Of a stretch of DNA of 7,988 bases, positions 1-7,300 are shown piece by piece. How positions within the stretch are numbered: the first letter of the stretch is position 1; every line of letters starts with the position of its first letter. Origin of the DNA: Bacteroidales bacterium (GTDB lineage: Bacteria > Bacteroidota > Bacteroidia > Bacteroidales > Bacteroidaceae). The translations under genes were made by a program, and so were the position numbers. Where the stretch lies: assembly GCA_009177185.1 (NCBI GenBank), contig WFMB01000005.1:5769-13756 (forward strand). The letters are read 5' to 3'. The notes under the pieces are model-generated. The model made no database searches, had not been told where the DNA came from, and saw only the letters and a list, made by a program, of their open reading frames with translations.

Positions 1-43
1 GCCTTTATCCATTCAAATTCAGTTTATATCTGCAATGTTCGCC

Positions 44-1381
44 TTACACGATGCCCTGAGCCATCATAGCCTTAGCCACCTTCATGAAGCCTGCCACGTT
101 GGCACCCTTCACATAGTTTACATAGCCGTCAGCCTCTGTGCCGTACTTCACGCAGTTCTCGTGGATGTTCTCCATAATCCAGAGGAGCTTAGCGTCAACC
201 TCTTCAGCTGACCAAGACAGACGCTCTGAGTTCTGAGACATTTCGAGACCTGACACTGATACACCACCAGCGTTAGAAGCCTTACCAGGAGAGTAGAGAA
301 TCTTAGCCTCCTGGAAGACACGGATTGCGCCTGGAGTAGAAGGCATGTTTGCGCCCTCAGCCACAGCGATAACGCCATTGGCAACGAGTGCCTTTGCAGC
401 CTCCTCGTTCAGCTCGTTCTGAGTTGCGCAAGGCAGAGCGATGTCGGCCTTCTCAAACCAAGGCTTTGCGCCCTCCACATACTTGGCAGAAGGATACTTA
501 TCAACATACTCCTTGATGCGTCCACGATATACGTTCTTCAACTCCATGATGTAGTCGAGCTTAGCGCGGTCGATACCCTCTGGGTCGTAGATGTAGCCGT
601 TAGAGTCAGACATGGTCATTGGGATACCGCCCAGCTGGAGAACCTTCTCGGCAGCGTACTGTGCCACGTTACCAGCACCAGAGATGAGCACCTTCTTGCC
701 CTCAATGCTGTCGCCCTTGGTATTCAGCATGGCGCGGAGGAAGTACACTGTGCCATAACCAGTTGCCTCAGGACGGATGAGCGAACCACCGAACTCAATG
801 CCCTTACCTGTGAGCACACCAGAGTATTCGCGAGTGAGCTTCTTGTACATGCCGAACATGAAGCCAACCTCACGACCGCCTACGCCGATGTCACCAGCAG
901 GAACGTCCACGTCAGGACCGATGTGGCGAGTAAGCTCAAGCATGAAAGACTGGCAGAAACGCATCACCTCCGCGTTGCTCTTGCCACGGGGAGAGAAGTC
1001 GGAACCACCCTTGCCACCGCCCATAGGGAGCGTAGTGAGTGAGTTCTTGAAAGTCTGCTCGAATGCGAGGAACTTCAAGATGCCGAGGTTCACAGAGCTG
1101 TGGAAACGGATACCGCCCTTGTAGGGACCGATGGCGTTGTTGTGCTGCACACGGTAGCCCATGTTGGTCTGAATCTGACCCTTGTCGTCCATCCAAGTCA
1201 CGCGGAACTGATATACACGATCTGGAATGCAGAGACGCTCGATAAGGTTCACCTTGTCGAACTCTGGGTGCTTGTTGTACTCGTCTTCGATAGTGCTAAG
1301 CACTTCTTCTACCGCCTGATGATACTCAGGCTCGTTTGGAAAGCGACGCTTCAGGTCTTCCAATACTTTGTTTGCGTCCAT
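44..1381 (-). CDS. gdhA: Glutamate dehydrogenase (hexameric, probably NADP(H)-using)
   Basis: This cytoplasmic enzyme reductively aminates 2-oxoglutarate with ammonia to give glutamate, and also runs in reverse. The 445-residue reading frame is complete, with ATG at 1381 and TAA at 44-46, which is the usual length for the small hexameric class. By alignment from memory with Clostridium symbiosum GDH, the substrate-binding lysines are K88 (in GPYKGG) and K112, the catalytic lysine is K124 (in PMGGGKGG), the catalytic aspartate is D164 (in PAGDIG) and the substrate serine is S377. The Rossmann domain carries GAGNVA at 235-240. The SDSNG segment at 258-262 resembles the NADP-preferring enterobacterial enzyme, but dual-cofactor enzymes occur in Bacteroidales, so cofactor choice is inferred. 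The strongly conserved MSQNSERLSW segment (381-390) and the MMAQGIV C-terminus are intact. It stands alone, divergent from the aminopeptidase gene, with its own promoter and a long leader. No convincing Shine-Dalgarno precedes the ATG, which is normal for the phylum. I see no clear terminator in bases 1-43. Confidence 0.97.
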   Translation of the reverse strand: MDANKVLEDLKRRFPNEPEYHQAVEEVLSTIEDEYNKHPEFDKVNLIERLCIPDRVYQFRVTWMDDKGQIQTNMGYRVQHNNAIGPYKGGIRFHSSVNLGILKFLAFEQTFKNSLTTLPMGGGKGGSDFSPRGKSNAEVMRFCQSFMLELTRHIGPDVDVPAGDIGVGGREVGFMFGMYKKLTREYSGVLTGKGIEFGGSLIRPEATGYGTVYFLRAMLNTKGDSIEGKKVLISGAGNVAQYAAEKVLQLGGIPMTMSDSNGYIYDPEGIDRAKLDYIMELKNVYRGRIKEYVDKYPSAKYVEGAKPWFEKADIALPCATQNELNEEAAKALVANGVIAVAEGANMPSTPGAIRVFQEAKILYSPGKASNAGGVSVSGLEMSQNSERLSWSAEEVDAKLLWIMENIHENCVKYGTEADGYVNYVKGANVAGFMKVAKAMMAQGIV

Positions 1382-1510
1382 TGTGAAACGTTGTTTAATG
1401 TTATTTAATAATAATGTCCGTTGTTCTATTCTCTATACGGAACGTGTCTCCGAAAGCTCCTAAAAACCAAGTGCCGAAAGCGGTGCTCCGTATCCGAGTT
1501 TTTCGATTTC
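1382..1510 (-). other. Long, possibly structured 5' leader of gdhA
   Basis: This is the stretch between the predicted transcription start and the gdhA start codon. It holds no reading frame I would support. It contains a perfect 7-base inverted repeat (TCCGTAT at 1487-1493 against ATACGGA at 1435-1441) that would close a stem over a 45-base loop, and a direct repeat CCGAAAGC at 1450-1457 and 1474-1481. A further short pairing lies near 1495-1513 (CCGA with TCGG). The last 30 bases before the ATG are A/T-rich and appear open. This could be a cis-regulatory leader responding to nitrogen status, or simply a long untranslated region. I do not recognise a known riboswitch family. Confidence 0.35.
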
Positions 1511-1515
1511 GGGCA

Positions 1516-1547
1516 CAAAGTTAGACTTTTTCCACAAAAACAACAAA
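1516..1547 (-). promoter_or_regulatory. Bacteroidota-type promoter for gdhA
   Basis: Read on the minus strand, a -33 box TTTG (1547-1544) is followed after 20 bases by a -7 box TAACTTTG (1523-1516), matching the Bacteroidota consensus TTTG/TAnnTTTG recognised by the primary sigma factor. Transcription would begin a few bases further left, near 1510. This leaves about 130 bases of untranslated leader before the gdhA ATG. The flanking DNA is very A/T-rich compared with the genes, as expected of a promoter. The assignment rests on motif match and spacing only. Confidence 0.65.
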
Positions 1548-1583
1548 AAATCTAACAAAAAATTATCTTTTCCAAAGAAAGAC

Positions 1584-1614
1584 TTTCAATTTTACTCCAA
1601 AACATATATCTTTG
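1584..1614 (+). promoter_or_regulatory. Bacteroidota-type promoter for the aminopeptidase-ruvA unit
   Basis: The -7 box TATCTTTG (1607-1614) fits TAnnTTTG exactly. A near-consensus -33 box TTTC (1584-1587, one mismatch from TTTG) lies 19 bases upstream. The predicted start of transcription is near 1620, which gives a leader of roughly 45 bases before the GTG at 1667. It lies back to back with the gdhA promoter, about 36 bases separating the two -33 boxes. I see no comparable promoter before ruvA, so this one probably drives both genes. Confidence 0.7.
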
Positions 1615-1666
1615 TGGACAAATTATAGCGTTCACACGCACGTTTAACGACCAATCATTACACATA

Positions 1667-3430
1667 GTGAAAACAACCGAAAAGATAGAGGCCCTGCGAG
1701 ACCTCATGCAACGCGAAGGCATCAGCGCCTTCATCACGCCCAGCACCGACCCACACGCTGGCGAGTATGTGCCAGAACGATGGAAGTCACGTCGCTGGCT
1801 CACGGGCTTCACAGGTTCAGCTGGCACCGCCGTGGTCACACGAGACAAGGCAGCCCTCTGGACGGATTCACGCTATTTCATCCAAGCCGCAGAACAGCTG
1901 GCAGACACCGGCATCGAACTGATGAAGGAGAAGATTGAGGGCACGCCCACCATCACCGAGTGGCTGGGCAGAGTGCTTCCCCAAGGCAGCGTTGTGGCGG
2001 TTGACGGCTGGGTGGACACCGCTGCCGACGTGGAGGGCATGGAGAACGAACTGAAAGCCTTCGGCCTCACCCTCCGCACCGACCGCGACCCATACGCGGA
2101 GATTTGGGCGGAACGCCCCGCCATCCCACAAAGCAAAGCCTTCATACAAAGGATGGAGTATGCAGGAGAAAGTGCTGCCTCAAAGATTCAGCGTATCCGC
2201 GAGAAGATTGGGCAGAACGCCATCGTGCTGCCCAGCCTTGAAGAAGTGGCATGGACACTCAACCTCCGTGCCGACGACGTGCGCTACACGCCCTTTGTGC
2301 TCGGCTACGTGCTCATCACACCGACCGATACCATATTATATATATGCAAGGAAAAAGTCACGCCCGAAGTAGCTGACTATCTGCAGGGCGAAGGCGTGAG
2401 CATCCGCGAGTACGGCGACATCGCCACCGACCTTCAAACTCTCCACCTGCCCGTCTATGTGCAGCCAGAGAAGGCCAACCACGCCATCTATTCCGCCATC
2501 AAGAACCCCATCCGCAAAGACAGCGTGGTGGAGCAGATGCTCATCTTCAAGAACGAGACAGAAATCCGCGGCTTCCGTCATGCGATGGAGAAGGACGGCG
2601 TGGCGATGGTCAAGTGGATGAAATGGACACTTGAGAACGTGCCCAAAGGAGACCAAACCGAGCTGTCCCTGTCCAAGAAGCTGGAAGCGTTCCGCGCAGA
2701 GCAACCCCTGTTCAAAGGCGTTAGCTTTGAGAGCATCATGGGCTACGCGCACCACGGAGCCATCGTACACTACGACCCCACTCCAGAGACGGACATCCCA
2801 GTGAAGCCCGAAGGACTCCTGCTCATCGACTCGGGCGGTCAGTACCTTGACGGCACGACCGACATCACCCGCACCATCCCACTCGGACCACTCACCCAAG
2901 AGATGCGGCGCGACTATACCCTCGTGCTCAAAGGCTGGATTCGCCTTGGCTCTGCCGTCTTCCCCAAAGGCACTTGCGGCACTCAGCTCGACACGCTGGC
3001 TCGCGAAGCCATGTGGAAACACGGCATCAACTACCTGCATGGCACGGGGCATGGCGTGGGGCAGTTCATGTCGGTGCATGAGGCCATCGACCTCCACCAG
3101 TTCCGTATGCAGTGGCGACCCACTCCCCTCCTTCCAGGCATGACCATCACCGACGAGCCTGGCATCTACATCGAAGGCAGCCACGGCGTGCGCCACGAGA
3201 ACACGATGCTGGTCGTCCCAGCCACCGACGGCATCACCTACGGTCCTTACTACACGTTCGAGCAGCTCACCCTCTGCCCCGTCATGACCGCTCCCATCCT
3301 TGTGGAGATGCTCACCGAGGAAGAGCGCCAGTGGTTCAACGCCTACCAGCAGACCGTTTATGACCGTCTTGCTCCGCATCTGGACGAGGAGCACAAGGCT
3401 TGGCTCAAAGAGATAACCCGTCCCATCTAA
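1667..3430 (+). CDS. pepP: Xaa-Pro aminopeptidase, long form (peptidase M24B, aminopeptidase P family)
   Basis: This metalloprotease removes the N-terminal residue from peptides whose second residue is proline. At 587 residues it matches the long three-domain form typified by human XPNPEP1 rather than the roughly 440-residue E. coli PepP. Two creatinase-like N domains (about 1-135 and 140-300) precede the pita-bread M24 catalytic domain (about 300-515) and a C-terminal M24_C tail (about 525-587). All five expected dinuclear metal ligands are visible: D388 (LIDSGG), D399 (TTDITRT), H462 (HGTGHGVG), E497 (DEPGIY) and E511 (RHENT). The supporting histidine H368 (IVHYDP) is also present. The start is GTG. 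It is preferred because residues 1-20 form the opening helix of the first domain, and the next ATG (codon 14) would remove it. No signal peptide is seen, so it is probably cytoplasmic. ruvA follows after 76 bases with no promoter or terminator between, suggesting one transcript. Codons 223-226 are an A/T-only patch in otherwise GC-rich coding. Confidence 0.95.
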   Translation: MKTTEKIEALRDLMQREGISAFITPSTDPHAGEYVPERWKSRRWLTGFTGSAGTAVVTRDKAALWTDSRYFIQAAEQLADTGIELMKEKIEGTPTITEWLGRVLPQGSVVAVDGWVDTAADVEGMENELKAFGLTLRTDRDPYAEIWAERPAIPQSKAFIQRMEYAGESAASKIQRIREKIGQNAIVLPSLEEVAWTLNLRADDVRYTPFVLGYVLITPTDTILYICKEKVTPEVADYLQGEGVSIREYGDIATDLQTLHLPVYVQPEKANHAIYSAIKNPIRKDSVVEQMLIFKNETEIRGFRHAMEKDGVAMVKWMKWTLENVPKGDQTELSLSKKLEAFRAEQPLFKGVSFESIMGYAHHGAIVHYDPTPETDIPVKPEGLLLIDSGGQYLDGTTDITRTIPLGPLTQEMRRDYTLVLKGWIRLGSAVFPKGTCGTQLDTLAREAMWKHGINYLHGTGHGVGQFMSVHEAIDLHQFRMQWRPTPLLPGMTITDEPGIYIEGSHGVRHENTMLVVPATDGITYGPYYTFEQLTLCPVMTAPILVEMLTEEERQWFNAYQQTVYDRLAPHLDEEHKAWLKEITRPI

Positions 3431-3506
3431 ACCACAGTCTTACAGGACCGACAAGCTTTCCGCGCCCTGTCAGCCCGCAACAACAACCCGCAAAACCATA
3501 CCACTC

Positions 3507-4109
3507 ATGATTAACTATATCCGAGGCATCCTTGACGAACTCACCCCCACCCAAGCCACGCTCGAAGCCCATGGCGTGGGGTATCTGCTCAACATCTCCC
3601 TCAACACTTACACTGCCCTGCAAGGCAAGAGCGAAGCACGACTCTTCGTGCATGAGTCCATCCGCGAAGACACATGGACTCTCTTCGGTTTCGCCACCAA
3701 GCAGGAGCGTGAGCTATTCCTCCTGCTCATCAGCGTCAGCGGCGTGGGTGGCAACACCGCACGCACCATGCTCAGCAGCTTCTCCGCTCCCGAACTGGCA
3801 GGACTCATCATGGAAGGCAACGAACGCATGCTCAAGACCGTCAAGGGGCTGGGCGCGAAGACCGCACAACGCATCATCGTGGAGCTTCGCGACAAGGTTG
3901 CCTCCATCGGCATCGAGACCGTCTCTCCGTCGGGCGACAGCGCAGCACCTTCCATCGCCAACAGCGAAATCTACGGCGAGGCCTGCGAAGCCCTCAAGAT
4001 GCTCGGCTTCCCCCCTGCCCCCGTCGCCAAGACGGTCAAAACCATCCTCAAGGACGAGCCTTCCGCCCCTGTCGAAAAGGTCATCAAGCTCGCCCTCAAG
4101 ATGTTATGA
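3507..4109 (+). CDS. ruvA: Holliday junction branch migration protein RuvA
   Basis: RuvA binds four-way DNA junctions as a tetramer and loads the RuvB ATPase rings that drive branch migration before RuvC cleavage. The frame is 200 residues, the family's normal length. It opens with the family-typical [12 protein letters not shown], which fixes the start at this ATG even though no Shine-Dalgarno is present. Domain I (OB fold) spans about 1-62. E54 and D55 in SIREDTW match the acidic pin residues E55/D56 of E. coli RuvA. Two helix-hairpin-helix motifs follow, [10 protein letters not shown] (76-85) and [10 protein letters not shown] (112-121). A linker rich in S, A and P (about 138-152) leads to the RuvB-binding domain III (about 153-200). 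ruvB and ruvC are not in this window. The neighbouring sprA is a common partner of ruvA in Bacteroidota gene order but is not functionally related. The gene is complete, ending in TGA. Confidence 0.97.
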   Translation: MINYIRGILDELTPTQATLEAHGVGYLLNISLNTYTALQGKSEARLFVHESIREDTWTLFGFATKQERELFLLLISVSGVGGNTARTMLSSFSAPELAGLIMEGNERMLKTVKGLGAKTAQRIIVELRDKVASIGIETVSPSGDSAAPSIANSEIYGEACEALKMLGFPPAPVAKTVKTILKDEPSAPVEKVIKLALKML

Positions 4110-4180
4110 GCGCGCTGACAAAGCGGCACTCTCGACACGAACGAGAAGCAACGAAGGTCGCACACCTTTGACCACCCAAC

Positions 4181-4228
4181 ACGGACACCCTGCACGAAAT
4201 AACATGCGCAGGGTGTCCGTATTATTTC
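4181..4228 (+). terminator. Candidate hairpin terminator or attenuator after ruvA
   Basis: A perfect 13-base inverted repeat (ACGGACACCCTGC at 4181-4193 against GCAGGGTGTCCGT at 4208-4220) brackets a 14-base loop. It is followed at once by ATTATTTC, a U-rich but broken tract. It begins 71 bases after the ruvA stop. The GC-rich stem and U-rich tail fit an intrinsic terminator, although the tail is weaker than a classic one. Part of its 3' arm is shared with a second hairpin (4218-4252), so the two structures cannot both form. It may therefore work as a partial terminator or as part of a repeat element rather than as a dedicated terminator. Confidence 0.45.
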
Positions 4229-4261
4229 ACGCAGGGTGCGCGAAATAATACGCGCACGGTG
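4186..4261 (+). repeat. Compact palindromic repeat cluster between ruvA and sprA
   Basis: The octamer GCAGGGTG occurs at 4208-4215 and 4231-4238. A one-mismatch copy, GCACGGTG, occurs at 4254-4261. These are exactly 23 bases apart each time, and an inverted copy CACCCTGC lies at 4186-4193. The blocks between cores alternate in orientation around the motif GAAATAA/TTATTTC (4196-4202, 4222-4228, 4242-4248). Two 25-base stretches, 4191-4215 and 4237-4261, match at 21 positions. A second hairpin pairs CGTATTATTTC (4218-4228) with GAAATAATACG (4242-4252), continued after one A.C mismatch by three more pairs. The arrangement resembles a small interspersed palindromic element (REP/BIME-like), but it could equally be a cluster of protein-binding sites for sprA. 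I do not recognise a named family. Confidence 0.6.
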
Positions 4262-4346
4262 GCGACGTATGACAAAACAAGATAATGCCACAACAAGACG
4301 CAGGAAGCACGGACAAACACACATTTTCTGCGCTATAAATACAATA

Positions 4347-7300
4347 ATGTGGCGATTCCTACGTTTCTTCAAATGGAATACATGTAAGAAGGGACTCTGG
4401 CCCCTGCAACAGAGAAGAACGGTTTTGAAGCAGACACTTCGGAATATTATATATATCTTACTGGTGATGACGAGCATAAGCGCTATTGCAGAGGTAAGCA
4501 ATAGCCATGCGTTCTTGTCATCCAATGTGTTTGTGGCCGACACGGTGAAGGTGCGCAAGACTGACCATCCGCAGGAACTGCACGGAGAGGAGTATGCGCT
4601 GGATTTGAGAACGCCCGAGAATCTGCGACCCGACACGGCTGTCTATGACGAGAAGACGGGCTACTACAAGGTGGGCACGAGGCTGGGCGACGATTTTCTG
4701 AGCCAGCCGTGGATGCTGACCCCGACGGAGTATCTGCAATGGTCGGAAAAGCAGTCGTTTAGCAAGTATTTCAAGACACGAAACGACTCGCTGTTCGTCA
4801 CGAAAGGAAAGGAGAAGTTCGACTTCTCGGATATGCACTTCGACTTAGGTCCGGCGGAAAAGATTTTCGGTCCTGGCGGTGTGCAGCTTCGCACCCAAGG
4901 TAGCGCAGAACTGAAGTTTGGCTACAATTACAAGTTCGTTGACAACCCCTCGATGGCAGAACGCAACCGCACCACGAAGGCGTTTGACTTTGACGAAAAA
5001 ATCAATGCCAGCGTGAACGCGAAGGTGGGCGACAAGATGGAGTTCAACATCAACTACAATACGGAGGCCACCTTCGACTTCGACTCTAAGAATCTGAAAC
5101 TGAGCTACGAAGGCAAGGAAGACGAGATTGTGAAGCTGGTGGAGGCGGGCAACATCACGTTCCCCACCAATTCAAGCCTCATCAGAGGGTCAAGCTCGCT
5201 GTTCGGCATCAGGACCGACTTGCAGTTCGGACGTCTGAAACTACAGACCGTCGTGAGCCAGAAGAAGTCAAAGTCGAAGACCGTCACCAGCCAAGGCGGC
5301 AGCCAGCTGTCCACCTTCGACATTCAGGCCTACAACTACGACGAGAACCGCCACTTCTTCTTGGCGCACTATTTCCATGACACCTACGACAAGTCTTGCT
5401 CTACGCTGCCCAACATCATGAACGGCATCACCATCAACCGCATTGAAGTGTGGGAGACAAACACGGGGGGCGCGACGGAGAACACACGCAACATCATCGG
5501 CTTGGTGGATTTGGCAGAGCAATCGAAGGTGGGCAATGCCACATGGCTCAATGGCGGCATCGCCAATCCCGACAACGCCAGCAATATGCTGTATTCCAAC
5601 ATGGTCAACACATACGATGACGCCCGCAACATGGACCAGACGAGCACGGTGCTGGACGGCGTGATGCAGGGTGGAATAGAGTATGAGAAAGTGGAGAACG
5701 CCCGTTTGCTGTCCTCGTCGGAATACACGCTGAACCAATATCTGGGCTATATCAGCCTCAAGTCGCCCTTGCAACCCAATCAGGTGCTGGCTGTGGCATA
5801 CGAATACACCTACAACGGACAGACTTATCAGGTGGGCGAGTTCTCAGCCGACCTGAAAGACAACGACAAGGCATTGTTCGTGAAGCTGTTGAAAAACACC
5901 AGCAATTCGCCCCAAATCGCCAACTGGAGGCTGATGATGAAGAACGTGTACAGCCTGAACGCCCAGTCGGTGCAGAAAGAGAAGTTCAAACTGGACATCA
6001 AGTACATGAGCGACACTACGGGCGTGAACCTGAACTACATCCCCGAAGAGATGTTCAAGCAAACCACCCTGTTGAAGATGATGAACCTGGACCGCTTGGA
6101 CGACCACGACAAGACGAATCCGAACGGCAAGTTTGACTTTGTGGAAGGATACACCATCCAATCGCAGACAGGCCGCGTCATCTTCCCCGTGGTGGAACCG
6201 TTCGGCGACTGGCTGCGACAGAAGATTGGCAACGATGCCATTGCCGACAAATACTGCTACGATGAACTCTACGACTCGACCAAGACCGTGGCGAAACAGG
6301 TGGCGGAGAAGAACAAGTTCTCGCTGGTGGGCGAGTACAAGGCATCGAACGGCAGCGTGATTCGCCTCTCTGATGGCTACAGCTACATTCCGCAAGGTTC
6401 GGTGACGGTGACGGCCGGTGGCGTGACACTCACCGAGGGCAGCGACTACACGGTCGATTACGCCAGTGGGGTGGTGACCATCATCAACCAGAGCATCATC
6501 GACGCTGGTACGAACGTGAGCGTCAGCCTGGAGGACCAAGCGGACTTCTCCACCATGCGCAAGACGATGCTGGGCTTGAATTGGGAGTATGACTTCTCGA
6601 AGAACTTCAACCTGGGCGGCACATGGATGAAAGTGAGCGAGAAACCGCTGACATCGAAAGTCAGCATGGGGGCTGAACCGCTGAACAACACGCTGTGGGG
6701 GCTCCACATGAACTGGAAGCAGAACTCGCAGTGGCTGACTAACCTGCTGGACAAACTGCCCTTCCTCGAACTCACCGCGCCATCGAGCATCTCGTTCACA
6801 GGCGAATACGCCCAGCTGGATGCAGGCACGGCTCACGACACACAGGGCAACGCCTCTTATCTGGACGACTTCGAGAACACAAAGACCCCGATTGACGTGA
6901 GCAACCCCAAGGACTGGATGCTCTCCTCCACGCCCTCACACCTGCCATACGGCAAACTGACCAACGATGTGAAGTACGGCTACAACCGCGCCCGACTGGC
7001 TTGGTATAACATCGACCCAATCTTCACACGACGCTCCTCGTCGCTCACACCGCCCCACATCAAGAACGACCTTGAACAGCTCTCGAACCATTACGTCCGC
7101 GAGGTCTATATACGAGAAGTATATCCGAATCGCGAGACGAACATGGGCGAGAGCAACACGCTGGACATCCTGAACATGGCCTACTACCCCCGTGAGCGCG
7201 GTCCGTACAACCTCGACACAGACGTGGACGAGAACGCACAGCTGAACGACCCGAAAAAGCGTTGGGGTGGCATGATGCGCAAGATTGACACAAGCGACTT

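Noticed and set aside
1471..1487. A local hairpin around GTGCCGAAAGCGGTGC
   Set aside because: It pairs only on the plus strand through G-T wobbles. In the gdhA transcript (minus strand) these become A.C mismatches, so it is unlikely to matter there.
2336..3394. A 352-codon open frame on the minus strand, opposite the aminopeptidase gene
   Set aside because: It lies wholly antisense to a gene with all its catalytic residues. Its translation is rich in H, V, D and G with no recognisable domain, as expected of the complement of GC-biased codons.
4130..4146. A small hairpin (TCTCG/CGAGA) just after the ruvA stop
   Set aside because: It has only five base pairs and no U-rich tail, so it is expected by chance. 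The 4181-4220 hairpin is far stronger.
3532..4248. A 238-codon plus-strand frame overlapping ruvA in another frame
   Set aside because: It is almost entirely S, P, A and R, the usual shadow of GC-rich coding. The ruvA frame is unambiguous.
3971..4636. A 221-codon minus-strand frame spanning the ruvA-sprA gap
   Set aside because: It runs antisense through the end of ruvA, the palindromic cluster and the sprA signal-peptide region. The translation is a patchwork with no domain.
5844..6836. A 330-codon open frame on the minus strand inside sprA
   Set aside because: The plus strand here encodes continuous SprA sequence. The antisense product is rich in H, R and V, has no known motif, and arises from the same codon-bias effect.
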